Under the pieces are notes generated by a model. That model was not told the origin of the DNA. It made no database searches and saw only the letters and a list, made by a program, of their open reading frames with translations. Shown here one piece after another: positions 44,609 to 62,397 of a DNA stretch of 64,000 nucleotides (positions are counted from its first letter, which is position 1; each line of letters opens with the position of its first letter). Source of the stretch: Eriocheir sinensis (taxonomy: Eukaryota; Arthropoda; Malacostraca; Decapoda; Varunidae); the NCBI RefSeq assembly GCF_024679095.1, contig NW_026110787.1, positions 2,501 to 66,500 on the forward strand, in the 5' to 3' direction. The translations under genes were made by a program, and so were the position numbers.

Positions 44609-45586
44609 TTGTGCGAGAAGCGAATTAACACTAATATAAGCCCATCTTGGTTTAATAGCGAAATTAAACACTCAGTCAAGGAGAGAAAATTATTTTACAG
44701 GTTAAAGAAAGAGCAAAGCACGCCCGAAAACATTAGACTTTATAATGATGCCAGGCGACGAGTAAAAAGATTAGTATGTCAGGCAAAGCGTAGATATGAA
44801 GAAAATATTGCAGCCAACTGTAAGAATAATCCGAAATCTTTCTTCAATTACATAAACAACAGAAAGGCGATCAGAAGTGGAATTGGACCTTTAACAAACA
44901 GCGACGGTTCACTAGTGACTGACAGCCAACACATTGCAAACCTCTTAAACAATTATTTTTCCTCAGTGTTTACTACAAACAGTCTTCCTCCCACTACCAG
45001 CAACACCAGTACTAATATAAATCTCGAGCATGCATTGCCTAATTTTGAAATAACAACCGATGAAATACTTAAAGCTCTCCATTCACTTAAAACAAATATA
45101 AGTCCCGGACCCGACAAAGTATATCCTATACTGCTTAAAGAAACAAAGAGCGAAATACTCTCCTCCCTCACAACCGTATTCAATATGTCCTTGCGACAAG
45201 GCATCGTCCCTTCGGATCGGAAAAAGGCTAACGTGACACCGATTTTTAAGAAAGGAGACCAAAAAATACCAGGTAACTACCGACCCATTAGTCTAACTTC
45301 AATTGTAGGTAAGCTACTTGAGAGCATAATTAGAGACAAAATTGTGAGTTACCTCGAAAGCCACTCATTAATTGGGGATTCACAATATGGCTTCCGTAAC
45401 AAAAGATCCTGCCTATCAAACCTATTGACCTTTTATAACGACCCATTCTCAGTTTATGACGTAACCAAATCATTGGACGTAGTCTATCTTGATTTCCAGA
45501 GAGCATTTGATAAAGTCCCACATCATAAATTACTTTATAAATTAAAGCAAATAGGTATTGACGGTCAAGTAAATCGAATTGGTTGA
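44609..45586 (+). pseudogene. CR1-like LINE ORF2, linker and RT fingers/motif A
   Basis: 325 open codons: basic linker (ARRRVKRLVCQAKRRYEENIA), LHSLKTNISPGPDKVYPILLKE, KKANVTPIFKKGD, NYRPISLTSIVGKLLE, SQYGFRNKRSCLSNLL, VVYLDFQRAFDKVPHHKLL (motif A). A short tandem duplication of ttggttgagcgaa (45580-45620) then breaks the frame before motif B. Confidence 0.85.
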
Positions 45587-45647
45587 GCAACTGGTAGAGC
45601 AATTGGTTGAGCGAATTGGTTGAGCAACAGACAACAAAGAGTGGTGA

Positions 45648-46406
45648 TTGACTGATTTAACTCAGAGTGGGCGCCGGTCACAAGTGGCGTCCCTCATGGC
45701 TCGGTGTATCAACAATGTGGATGTTGGACCCAATAATCGCATTAGTAAATTTGCAAACGACACAAAGATTGGTAACTCGGTTCTCACTGACGAAGACAGG
45801 CAAAGCCTCCAAGAGGATTTGCACAAAATTTCAGCTTGGTCGAATAGATGGGAGATGCCCTTTAACGTAGACAAGTGCCAGGTCCTTCAAGTTGGAACAA
45901 GAAATAAGAAGTTCGATTACGAAATGCGGGGCGTTAAACTCACGAGCGTTCAATGCATTAAGGACCTGGGGGTCAAAATTGCGTCAAACCTCAAATTCTC
46001 ACACCAATGCATCGATGCTGCAAATAAAGCGAACAGAATGTTGGGCTTCATTAAAAGAAACTTTTTATTCAAGAATAAAGATGTAATACTTCCGCTCTAC
46101 AATAGTTTAGTCAGACCCCATTTGGAATATGCGATACAGTTTTGGTCTCCCCACCATGCAAAGGACGTTGTTAAATTAGGTGTTCAGCGTCGGGCAACAA
46201 AAATGATATCTTCCTTGCGCAACAAATCCTACGAAGAAAGACATTCCACCCTTAACATGTTCTCTCTTGAGAAACGTCGCCTCCGAGGAAAACTGATCGA
46301 ATGTTTTAAAATACTTAATGGTTTCACGAATGTAGACAGAACGAAATTGTTTATGATCGATGGCATTTTGCGAACGAGCAACAATGGCATCAAAACTCAA
46401 ATGTAG
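45648..46406 (+). pseudogene. CR1-like LINE ORF2, motif C and connection domain
   Basis: 252 open codons. KFANDTKIG at about 45740 is the FADD-type catalytic box with the first Asp changed to Asn (FAND), so the RT would be dead even without the frameshift. Then NVDKCQVLQVG, KDLGVKIASNLKFS, YNSLVRPHLEYAIQFW and EKRRLRGKLIECFKIL. Confidence 0.83.
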
Positions 46407-46677
46407 ACAAGTAAATTCAGACTGCACCAAATTTTTCTTCTCCAACGTTGTAGTGCGAGAATGGAATAAGCTCCCACCGTCAGTGGTCCAGTGTAACACG
46501 ATTGACTCCTTTAAAAACAAGCTCGACCGTCACTTCCTTGAACTTAATATTAACTAGAGTAGAAAAGCAACGTTTTGGACCCACCTGATTAATGTAGAAT
46601 CACTTAGGTTTAAGGACAGACCAACTAGTCTGGACCATGAGGTCTGTGTGGTCTCATTTTCTACGTAATTCTTTGTA

Positions 46678-47881
46678 AGTATGGTGAAGGAGGAACATTA
46701 CACCTGCTACAGTGAGCCAGGAGGGAAGTATTTGTGACATATCACTCCAGAGAAAGATGGCATCAAGAAACCAGGTGAGATAATGGCAGATAACATTGTG
46801 AAATGGCTCAGAGAGAGGAACGTAGACCAGACCCTGCAGGCCATTGGAGGGGACAGCACCAACACGAACATAGGGTGGCAAGGGGGGGTCATGCAGTGGA
46901 CAGAGCGGAAGATTGGGAGGAAGCTGGTCTGGATTGTTTGTGACCTCCACACCAAAGAGTTGTCACTCAGACATCTGATCCAGGAGCTGCATTGCAAGAC
47001 TCTTTTAAACAACAGATGGCCTGGTCCTCTTGGCAAGATGCTGGAGTCCGTCACCGAGTTAGAAATAAATCTGAGCTTTGAAAGAATCACTGTTGGCCCT
47101 CCACTCGTTGAGCTTGCACATACTGTGATTGACGACCTGAGTACTGACCAGTACTATGATTACATGATTTGCAGTGCCATCAGGACTGGGGTCATGCCTG
47201 ATAGACCTACATACCTGCAAATAGGACCAGCCTCACATTCTAGGTGGCTCACAACGGCTCTCAGGTTCTGCAGAATTTGGGTCGCTCATCATAAACTGAA
47301 GGGGAACCAGCTTCACAACCTGAGACTTATTGTTCAGTTCATCGTGGGTGTCTACTTGCCAAACTGGTTCAACACCAAGGTCAAGTCATCGTTCTCCGAA
47401 GGTCCGAGACATGTTCTCTTCCAGCTTGAGTTCCTGAAGAGTCAGACAAGGAAGGTTGTTCAGATTGTGGAGCAGACTGTGAGGAGATCTTCCTGGTATG
47501 CTCATCACGACAAAGCTCTGCAGTAAGGATGAGGAGGAGAGAAGAGTGGCAGTCAAGATGATCTTTGATATGAGATTTATGAGAGGATCTGGGCATGACG
47601 GATCCGTTGGTGACGATTCCTTCAGGGTTAGGAAGACTCCTGAAATTAATATAGATGCCAAGACCCTCACTGATCTCATAGATCTGGATAACATCCAGGC
47701 TGGCAGTGAGCCTCCTCTTCCCTGCAGCCTCACCAGTGTTCAAGTCAAAGCTTTCCTGGACAACCCCATGTATGTCCCTGCCTGGTCCTCTGACACCCAG
47801 AGTATAGAGCGTTGTGTGCAGCAAGTGAGTGAGGCAAGCAGTCACGTGTACAGCCGGGAGAGGAGAGAAGGCTACATCTGA
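46678..47881 (+). pseudogene. Decayed gene of an uncharacterised multicopy arthropod family (GGDSTN/LHTxEL type)
   Basis: Starts right at the CR1 3' end with VKEEHYTCYSEPGGKYL, one stop, then an open frame 46783-47526 (QAIGGDSTNTNIGWQGG, WIVCDLHTKELSLRHLIQEL, LLNNRWPGPLGKMLE, ASHSRWLTTALRFCRIWV, LRLIVQFIVGVYLPNWF, EGPRHVLFQLEFL). A frameshift at about 47505-47525 leads to 47498-47881 (CSKDEEERRVAVKMI, LTDLIDLDN, FLDNPMYVPAWSSDTQSIERCVQQV, VYSRERREGYI). I know these blocks as recurring unnamed proteins in arthropod and cnidarian genomes, which suggests a mobile-element origin; the fold and role are unknown to me. Confidence 0.6.
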
Positions 47882-50713
<2,832 letters not shown>

Positions 50714-51035
50714 GAGCATATCAAGGGCAACAAAAAGAACATGTAGAAGGAAAAGCCCGCTAACTATTGCTCCCGCAAAGCAAAAAGTATAGAGTGGCCA
50801 AAAAAGAGGTCATTTTCGGATTGAGAGGAGTCTTGATTCACTCTTCTTGAAAGAGGTCAAGTCATAGGCAGGAGGAAATACAAACGAAGGAAGGCTGTTC
50901 CAGAGTTTACCAATGAAGGGGATGAAAGAAATGAGATGCTGGTTACCTTTTCCGTAAGGGGTTTGGACAGTATAGGGATGAGCTTGAGTAGAAAGTCGTG
51001 TGCATCGTGGTCGCGGGAGGGAAGGAGGCATGCAG
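50714..51035 (-). mobile_element. Jockey-like LINE fragment J5 (3' end)
   Basis: The same 3' terminal sequence as J1-J4 on the minus strand, from the agcccgctaactattgctcc word through the last ~70 codons (THDFLLKLIPILSKPL, SFIPFIGKLWNSLP). It is joined directly at about 51035 to an unrelated LINE. Confidence 0.82.
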
Positions 51036-51930
51036 TTTTTCTGACCATTCGATAATGTGATTGAGGTCTTTCTGTATGATTTCGCAGTCGGTCTTTGTGA
51101 GCGCCTTTCCACCCACCTTGGTGTCATCAGCAAATTTCGATATTGTTGATTTCAATCCTGATTCGAGGTCGTTGATATATATGATGAAGAGAGTGGGTCC
51201 CAGTACTGACCCTTGAGGCACTCCACTAGTGACTCGAAGCCAATCGGAAGGCTGTCCGTTTAGTAGTACTCTTTGTTTTCTGTCGGTTAGCCAATCTCTT
51301 ATCTACGCGATTAGATTGACTCCAATGCCCGCCGAGTGCAGTTTATTAAGGAGTCGCTCGTGCGGTACCTTGTCGAATGCTTTCTGAAAGTCCAGGTATA
51401 TAACATCACTGGGGATGTGGGCATCCTAGTTCTTATATATACCTTGGAAGATGTCTAATAAATTTGTTAGGCATGAGCGCTTGTTTCTGAAGCCATGCTG
51501 GGTGTCGGAGATTACATTATTGTCTTCTAGAAACTTGACAAGTTTGTCTCTAATAATCTTTTCGAGTATTTTTCCTGCCACTGATGTCAAACTTATGGGC
51601 CTGTAGTTTAATGCAACGCTTTTGTCTCCTTTTTTGAAAATCGGTGTTACGTTCGCCATCTTCCAGTCTTCCGGGACCTTGTTCAATTTAACAGACTGGT
51701 TGAATATGGTAGTGAGTGGCTGAAGTATTTATTTAATCTCTTTTAATAACCGTGGTGACAAACCGTCGGGTCCCGTTAACCTGTTCGTGTCGAGTTTGTC
51801 CAAATACTCTTTAACTTCTTGGTCGCATATTATATCAGTTTCCAGGGGCGTGATCTCACTCGGCGGGTCAGGGCTCTCGGGAATGGTCTCGATGTCCTCG
51901 ACTGTGAATACGGATGCAAAGTTACTGTTG
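51036..51930 (-). mobile_element. CR1-like LINE fragment
   Basis: Minus strand: VKEYLDKLDTNRLTGPDGLSPRLL near 51760-51820, WKMANVTPIFKKGDKS and LNYRPISLTSVAGKILE (51660-51580), TQHGFRNKRSCLTNLL, a gap with motif A in another frame, VPQGSVLGPTLFIIYINDL (51220), SKFADDTKVGG (51150). It ends by abutting J5; its 3' third is missing. Confidence 0.85.
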
Positions 51931-51934
51931 AGGA

Positions 51935-52740
51935 TTGAGGATTAGGAATGACCTTCGACCTACTTTCCGAGCCCTGAAGAAGCTCCGCTCTAAATCTCCC
52001 TCTCAGGTGAGCGCTATCCGAACAGCTGATGGCTGCCTCGTGTCGAACAAAAATGGGCAGAGGGCTCGTTGGGCTAAGTACTTTCAGCAGCTGTACATGA
52101 CAGACCCTCCATGTTGGCGGCTTCCAGTTGCTGGGTTGCAGGTGGCGGATGCTGACCCACCCATTGACGAAATCCCACCCTCTCTGGTTGAGGTCAGAGA
52201 GGCTGTGGCCAAGTTGAGGGGTGGGAAGGCATCTGGCACCTGTAACATCAGTGCGGAGCTGCTCAATTTGGAGGTGAGGCCATGATCCGCGGGTTGCATG
52301 CGGTCTTGATTGCCGTATGGCAGTCCAGGAACCATTCCTCCTGACTGGAAGAGGGGTTTGGTCGTCCCTATCTGGAAAGGGAAAAGGGACCGCCAGGACT
52401 GCAACATATACCGTGGTATTACACTGCTCAGTGTGCCAGGCAAGGTGCTTGGCCACCTATTGCTGATGCGAATTCCCAGCCAGCTGCTGAAGCTGCAGAG
52501 ACCTGAACAGTCTGGGTTCATTCCTGGCAAGTCAACAACTGACCGTATCCTAGCGCTTCGCGTATTGGTGGAGGGCCGACGTGAGTTTCGACAGGGGATG
52601 CTTGCAGCCTATGTCGATCTCAAGAAGGCGTTTGATTCAGTGAATCGTGAGGCACTCTGGGATCTTCTGCGACTCCGTGGGACTCCTACGAGGAATATTG
52701 GTCTGCTCACTGGGGGGGGGGGAGGGGGGGGGGCTTGTCC
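51935..52740 (+). mobile_element. LINE RT N-terminal fragment
   Basis: Two plus-strand frames: 51935-52285 (LRGGKASGTCNISAELLNL) and 52310-52740 (WKRGLVVPIWKGKRDRQDCNIYRGITLLSVPGKVL, EQSGFIPGKSTTDRILALRVL, AAYVDLKKAFDSVNREALWDLL). It stops after motif A at a G-run. I cannot fix the clade; the YRGITLLSVPGK block suggests an RTE-related group. Confidence 0.8.
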
Positions 52741-52759
52741 AGATCCCTTCCCGTGAATG

Positions 52760-52760
<1 letters not shown>

Positions 52761-52840
<80 letters not shown>
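52761..52840. repeat. (AT)n microsatellite
   Basis: 40 at units, between two LINE fragments. Confidence 0.97.
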
Positions 52841-52843
<3 letters not shown>

Positions 52844-55410
52844 ACTATTTGAACTCTAAAGTGGAGCACATCTAGACCCACTCTCCCTTCGCTGAAATCT
52901 CCATCCTAGGAGATATCAATGTTCACCACCAGCTTTGGCTTTCATCCTCTTTCACTGACCATCCTGGTGAATAAGCCTACAACTTTGCTATCCTCAACGA
53001 CCTAGAGCAGTTGGTCCAGCACCCTACACGTATTCCCGACCGTCTTGGAGATCGGCCCAACATTCTAGACCTCTTCCTTACCTCAAACCCTTCTGCTTAT
53101 TCTGTCAAACTGTTCTCTCCGTTGGGCTCCTCCGATCACAATCTTATTTCTGCATCCTGTCCTATCGCTCCTGTACACCCTCTGGACCCACCGAAGAGGC
53201 GATGCTTCTGGCATTTTGCTTCAGCTCGGTGGGACGACCTGAGGATGTACTTTTTCGATTTCCCGTGGAATGATTATTGCTTCCAGGATAGAGACCCCTC
53301 TGTGTGTGCTCAGCGCATCACAGAGGTGATTGTCTCTGGAATGGAGGCATACATTCCTCGTTCTTTCTCTACTCCTCACGCTAAAAAGCCTTGATTTAAT
53401 CACGCTTGTTCTCGTGCTGTCAGTGATAGAGAGGTAGCTCACAAAAGGTACCAGAGCCTTCAAACTAATGCTAATTATGAACTTTACATTTCTGCCCGAA
53501 ATCGTGCCAAATCTATTCTCCGACTATCCAAAAATTGTTTCATTAATAGAAAATGTCAAAATCTTGCTTTCTCTAACTCTTCCCGTGACTTCTGGCATCT
53601 AGCCAAAAACATCTCCTCCAACTTCACTTCTTCATCTTTCCCTCCACTCCTCAGTCCTGACGGCAACACTGCCGTCTCATCTATCTCTAACGCTGAACTC
53701 TTCTCTCAAACTTTTTCTAAAAACTTCACTCTGGACGATTCTGGGCATATTCCTCCTACTCATCCCCCCTCTGACTCCTTTATGCCTGTTATAAAGATTC
53801 TTCAAAATGATGTTTTCTACGCCCTCTCTGGCCTCAATCCTCAGAAGGCTTATGGACCTGATGGAGTGCCTCCTATTGTCCTTAAAAACTGTGCCTCCGT
53901 GCTGTCACCCTGCCTGGTCAAACTCTTTCGCCTCTGCCTGTCAACATCTACCTTTCCTTCTTGCTGGAAGTATGCCTTCATACAACCTGTACCTAAGAAG
54001 GGTGACCGCTCCAATCCCTCAAACTACCGTCCTATAGCTTTACTTTCTTGTCTATCTAAAGCTTTTGAATCAATCCTTAACCGGAAGATTCAAAAGCACC
54101 TTTCCGCTTCTGACCTTCTATCTCCTAGCCTTCTTAACTGACTCTTGGTCATCCTCTCTTAGCCGTTTCGGTGAAACTTTTGCTATTGCACTGGACATAT
54201 CAAAAGCTTTTGATAGGGTCTGGCACAAATCTTTGCTTTCTAAACTACCCTCCTACGGTTTCTATCCTTTTCTCTGTACCTTTATCTCCAGTTTCCTTTC
54301 TGACCGTTATATTTCTGCCGTGGTAGACGGTCACTGTTCTTCCCCTAAATCTATTAACAGTGGTGTCCCACAGGGTTCTGTCCTATCTCCCACTCTTTTT
54401 CTGTTGTTCATTGATGATCTTCTTTCCAAAACGAACTGTCCTATCCATTCCTACGCCGATGATTCCACTCTGCATTACTCAACTTCTTTTAATAAAAGAC
54501 CCACCCTTCAAGAACTTAACGACTCAAGGCTGGAGGCTGCAGAACGCTTAGCCTCAGACCTTACTATTATTTCCGATTGGGGCAATAAGAACCTGGTGTC
54601 CTTCAATGCCTCAAGAACACAGTTTCTCCACCTATCCACTCGACACAATCTTCCAAACAACTATCCCCTATTCTTTGACAACACCCAGCTATCACCTTCC
54701 TCAACACTAAACATCCTCGGTCTATCCTTAACTCAAAATCTCAACTGGAAACTTCATATCTCATCTCTTACTAAATCAGTTTCCTCGAGGCTGGGCGTTC
54801 TGTACCGTCTCCGCCAGTTCTTCTCCCCTGCACAGTTGCTGTCCATATACAGGGGCCTTGTCCGCCCTCGTATGGAGTATGCATCTCATGTGTGGGGGGG
54901 CTCCACTCACACAGCTCTTCTGGACAGAGTGGAGGCTAAGGCTCTTCGTCTCATCAGCTCTCCTCCTCATACTGATAGTCTTCTACCTCTTAAATTCCGC
55001 CGCAATGTTACCTCTCTTTCTATCTTCTATCGATATTTCCACGCTGACTGCTCTTCTGAACTTGCTAACTGCATGCCTCCCCCCCTCCCGCGGCCCCGCT
55101 CCACTCAACTTTCTACTCATGCTCATCCCTATACTGTCCAAACCCCTTATGCAACAGTTAACCAGCATCTTCACTCTTTCATCCCTCACACTGGTAAACT
55201 CTGGAACAATCTTCCTTCATCTGTATTTCCTCCTGCCTACGACTTGAACTCTTTCAAGAGGAGGGTATCAGGACACCTCTCCTCCCATATTTGATCTTCC
55301 TTTCGGCCACCTCTTTTGTTTCTTTTTTAGGAGGAACGAGTAGCGGGCTTTTTTTTATTATTGTTTTCTTATTTTTGTGTGCCCTTGAGCTGCCTCCTTT
55401 GTTGTAAAAA
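52841..55410 (+). mobile_element. Jockey-like LINE J3, 5'-truncated
   Basis: Starts inside the endonuclease (FDYLNSKVE) at the edge of (AT)n and runs through the rest of the endonuclease (53011-53394), the linker, the RT (53782-55294) and the 3' end (gaggaacgagtagcggg ... cccttgagctg ... poly-A at 55407), then (AT)n. It gives the empty-site sequence cactctggacgattct (53728-53745) used to prove the insertion in J1. Confidence 0.9.
54065..55294 (+). pseudogene. LINE J3 reverse transcriptase
   Basis: 409 open codons, the best RT frame in the window. A frameshift in the finger region (53782-54141 carries SNYRPIALLSCLSKAFESIL) precedes it. From about residue 30 it holds LAFLTDSWSSSLSRF, DISKAFDRVWHKSLLSKL (motif A), NSGVPQGSVLSPTLFLLF (motif B), SYADDSTLHYS (motif C), NILGLSLTQNLNWKLHI, YRGLVRPRMEYASHVW and a C-terminal GKLWNNLPSSVF. 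Deletion of the QYGFR block between the two frames makes it non-functional. Confidence 0.85.
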
Positions 55411-55419
55411 AAAAATAGA

Positions 55420-56110
<691 letters not shown>

Positions 56111-56111
56111 A

Positions 56112-59055
<2,944 letters not shown>

Positions 59056-59960
59056 CTTATGCATTATAACAGTGATATTGTGGTGTTCTTGAAGTGTCTG
59101 GACTCCCGAAAATCCCGTAAAATTCTCAGCAATAAAAATATAAAATAAAATATCTGAAAATTGGGTTTTTCAGACTCATAGCCCCTGCTAGTCACTCATT
59201 ATTTAAATATCTGACCAGTCACATCTCTCATAGGACAAGCAAATACCAGATGAACCAGCTCCTAAGTTTATTTCAGCAACAAAGAAACTCGCTGTAAATT
59301 AAGAATAATTAATTAGTCCCAGGCACACAGCAACCTAGCTATCTATCTTAAAACATCCTATGCAAATAGATTACTTAGCTGTAGGTGGGGGGAAGCGGGA
59401 GCCACACCTGATCTACCTCGTGGTCTGGAGCCCTGGAGTCCTTCTTCAATCCTCTCTCGTTCCTCAGCTCTGCAACACGCCGTGCCCTCCTTACCTCCCA
59501 CGGTCGTCTCTCACCTGTAGTACACAGTCTCACGACTTGTGGATACTACGAGGCTGGAAAGACCACCACGATGAACAGCGTGGCGCGGGAGGTTGGTGAG
59601 GAACGTCTAGTCGCATTGGAGTCTGGTTGGAAGATGGCTGGAAGAAGGTGGCGGGACCCACAATGCTCAGCGCCCCGGCTGCGGTCAAGATGCCAGCTCT
59701 CGCCATACTGACATCTCGTTTTCTGTGCAACACTTACGCTAAAACGCCCTAACGGCTATCGATTTATTATTTATTAATAACCTAACACATGCACTTGGTC
59801 ATAGTGGGTCATGCATCCCACTCATAACTAAGCTTTGGCAGTAATAACGAATACGATTTGAAATAGCGCGCTGTTCCCGCCTTCTAGTTTTCCCGCCTGT
59901 CTTGTGACTACTTCCCGCTCTCTCAATCAAAATGGCGGTCACTTCCGCGGTATTTTTCCA
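59056..59960. other. Unresolved ~0.9 kb insertion in LINE J4
   Basis: Family sequence stops near gaaaattctgaagtgaag (59055) and resumes near 59961. The insert is AT-rich to 59340 and GC-richer after. It holds ATGGCG frames on both strands (for example minus 59733-59530) without recognisable domains and a caaaatggcggtcacttccg motif near its right end. No inverted repeats or RT seen; a solo LTR or processed host exon are both possible. Confidence 0.35.
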
Positions 59961-60240
59961 CGGGCTGTTCCTTGAATAATGAAATCATGACAGATATTAT
60001 TTCGTTCACAGACGCAGAATAAAACTTTAGACTGAAATTTAAGGTTGTGAAAGTAGGAGGGACCAGAATAGAGATCAGTTTCAGCAGCCTTATAAAATCT
60101 GTGTTTCGGTTAGGAAGAGAAGGAGAGATGATGTTCCACAAAATGGAAATTAGAGCAAAGACAGCGAATGGTAGAGAAAAAATTGGAAAAGCTATCAACC
60201 AATCAAGATACCTCCGGGTCGTTGCCAGAAGTGGAGTAAG
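59961..60240 (-). mobile_element. Jockey-like LINE J4, 5' segment
   Basis: Minus strand reads the family start (ASAVFALISILWNIIS in one frame, matching 20260-20290 of J2) to tttgattggttgatag. Heavily mutated. Confidence 0.7.
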
Positions 60241-60369
60241 ACCTGGGTAGATTTCTAGTCCCCTCCCTAGATGAGGTTTCCGAGGCGGGTTTTATACTAC
60301 TTGCTATTATAAATTTTGAAAAATCTTGAGTAAATGATGTGCTTGCCGCGTGTATATAAATTAGCATCT

Positions 60370-61565
60370 CCCCAGGGGCTTCCCCGGAGAAGAGCTCGCG
60401 GCCTATGTCCGTGAGTTGCTGGAGGACGATAGAGTGCAGGTGACGGACTTGTGGAGGAGGCTCGTCTCGGCCTTTGCCGTCTCTGCCCCCTGGTGGCACC
60501 AGAGTGTGCTGCTAGACCTGAGCAACTGGGAGTTTGTGTGTCGCTACCACACCCGAGTGGCTGCCGCCGCTGATACCCAGTCCCCTGACAGTAATGGAGA
60601 GTAAACTGAAAATTGCCACTTTTAAGTGTCAGGGGATCAAGAGAGCAGCGAGCCCTATATCAAGGACCTATAAGGCCAGGTTCATATCCTGGCCTTGCAG
60701 GAAACGTGGCTGTGCGGGGACGAACTGCACAGGTCAAACACTCTCCACAAGGACTTTGTGTCGTTCTCTACGACAGACGCGGACGACTCTCAGGTCCTGC
60801 AAGAGGAGGGGGAGACCTACGGGGGACTCACCTTTCTGTGGCATAAGAGGCTCAGTAAGCACATCCGGTTGAGTGGTGCTCAGGACCCCAAAGTCCTGAG
60901 CATTACCTACAAGGCTCTCCCTCCTCCTGGTGAATGTGTATCTCCCTACCAACATCAGGGAGAACAGGGATGATCAAGCCATGTGTTTAGGGACATTTGC
61001 CTCGTTGGTGGACAGTGCCCAGGAGCAACATGTTTGTGTGTTGGGGGACTTCAATGCTGCTCCTGGCACCCCCTTCTTCAGTGACCTACAACACGTGTGA
61101 GGACCGGGACATGGTGGTGGCCGATGTGAGGACGCTCCCTCCAACGAGCTACCACGTCAACATGGAGTGCTTCTCTCGCACCTGGCTTAACCATGTAGTG
61201 GTATCACCATGTCTGCACAGTGCTGTGGATGAGCGTACAATCTTATACGACAGTGTCTCTCCTCTGACCATTTTCCTCTCCTTTTTGGGCTAAAAATTAA
61301 TGGGCTTCCTGCCTTGACATAGGTCAGGCAGGATAGGGTGGCAAGGGTTAAGTGGGATTTTCGGGACACAAGGAAAGAGGAGTATGGTCGGGTGGTGACA
61401 GTTGCTGAGAGACATTGCCATTGATCCTGTCAGGTTATGTTGCTGCCTGAGTACTTGTCTTGGCAGCGGGTATCATGACGCCATCGATAGGCACACGTTT
61501 ATATAATGTATCGTTCGATTTCGTTCGTTTAGTTGGTTTTATATATGCCGCTGGGCGAAATAAAA
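60370..61565 (+). mobile_element. LINE with ORF1 tail and AP endonuclease, internally deleted
   Basis: ORF1 end (WWHQSVLLDLSNWEFVCRYH ... stop at 60603) is followed within 10 bp by ATG of ORF2 (KLKIATFKCQGIKRA). The endonuclease continues over several frames (LALQETWLCGDELH, GGLTFLWHKRL, VLGDFNAAPGTPFF, SDHFPLLF at 61265). A short piece of linker and a 3' end follow directly; RT is missing. The 3' end enters (ATT)n at 61567. Clade not determined. Confidence 0.7.
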
Positions 61566-61566
61566 A

Positions 61567-61640
<74 letters not shown>
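61567..61640. repeat. (ATT)n microsatellite
   Basis: About 25 att units forming the tail of the preceding LINE. Confidence 0.95.
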
Positions 61641-61642
<2 letters not shown>

Positions 61643-61787
61643 ATATATTTACGTCTCTAATTAGTGTCCATCAATCGGTCGATATCTATTAAAGTACATG
61701 TTGATATTATTTAACTCACGTCACCATCAATTTCCATAGACATGGACAAAAATCTTATTGAAGTTATGTATTATTATTAGATGGAGG

Positions 61788-61789
<2 letters not shown>

Positions 61790-61838
<49 letters not shown>
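61790..61838. repeat. (GT)n microsatellite
   Basis: About 24 gt units. Confidence 0.95.
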
Positions 61839-61840
<2 letters not shown>

Positions 61841-61871
61841 TGTGAGCCAGTGGGTGTTCACGTAGAGCGCC

Positions 61872-62006
61872 TGACGTCACTCCCTTGGCTCCTCCTCCCC
61901 CGTGCTTGTTCCTGCCAGTGCCTGCTATAAAGGCCGAGGCAAGGGCGGCCTGGACATACAAGCTTGCCTTCCCGAGGCAAGCCAAGACCTAGTCCAGCGC
62001 TCAGGT
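61872..62006 (+). promoter_or_regulatory. Candidate host promoter (CRE, TATA box) and first exon with splice donor
   Basis: TGACGTCA (consensus cAMP response element) at 61872-61879, a CT/GC-rich stretch, then TATAAA at 61926-61931 in a GC-rich context. The predicted start is near 61956. About 50 bp on, CTCAG|GTGACT gives a donor at 62005. This could be the non-coding first exon of a gene whose coding part begins at 62864 or at 63520; each of these has an acceptor in front of its ATG. Inference from spacing only. Confidence 0.45.
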
Positions 62007-62125
62007 GACTATTCATTGCTTGTATTTTTAGCTTTGGCCCAAGTGTGAAGGTCAAACTCTGAAAATATTTATTTTGTACTTATTTTTTGAAATCCTCATT
62101 TTTAGAAAATTTTCATTCTTCACAA

Positions 62126-62397
62126 AAGCGCCTCTTGTTTAGTGGTTCGGACGCCTAGTTACGAATTCACAACTTGGGTTCAAATTACGGCCTAGTTAGT
62201 CGGCGCACAGCGTATCCAGCTGGTCATCCTCCCTTCCAGGCAGGGCAATAAATTGGTACTTTGAGAAACCTAGGAAAGCTGAAATGTGATCAGCCAGATT
62301 TTGCACCAGACGTTACAACACAGTCCCACAGCCCAGTGTGACGGGTATGAACCACGGCCACGCGCAGCTCTAACTTATGTCCTTTCTCTTTCACTGT
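62126..62397 (+). mobile_element. tRNA-derived SINE (second family), decayed
   Basis: A-box-like tagtggttcgg (62150) and B-box-like gggttcaaattac (62175) at the head, then the body gccagc(t)ggtcatcctcccttcc...ggcaataaattggtac...gtgacgggtatgaaccacggcc, a layout I know from decapod SINEs. It ends in a pyrimidine-rich stretch ending cactgtag. Confidence 0.6.

Larger units (their letters stand above)
44115..46677 (+). mobile_element. CR1-like LINE, endonuclease end, RT and 3' end
   Basis: Third segment of the 40706 LINE: YRPPGQSLDDD, EENYLSQMVSEPTRQNNILDLVIT, SCDHKLVRVD (endonuclease end, 44264-44527), RT 44609-46406, C-terminal FSNVVVREWNKLPPSVV (46430-46557), and a CR1-type 3' end (ctggaccatgaggtctgtgtggtctcattttctacgtaattctttgtaag) at about 46630-46677. 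Confidence 0.88.
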
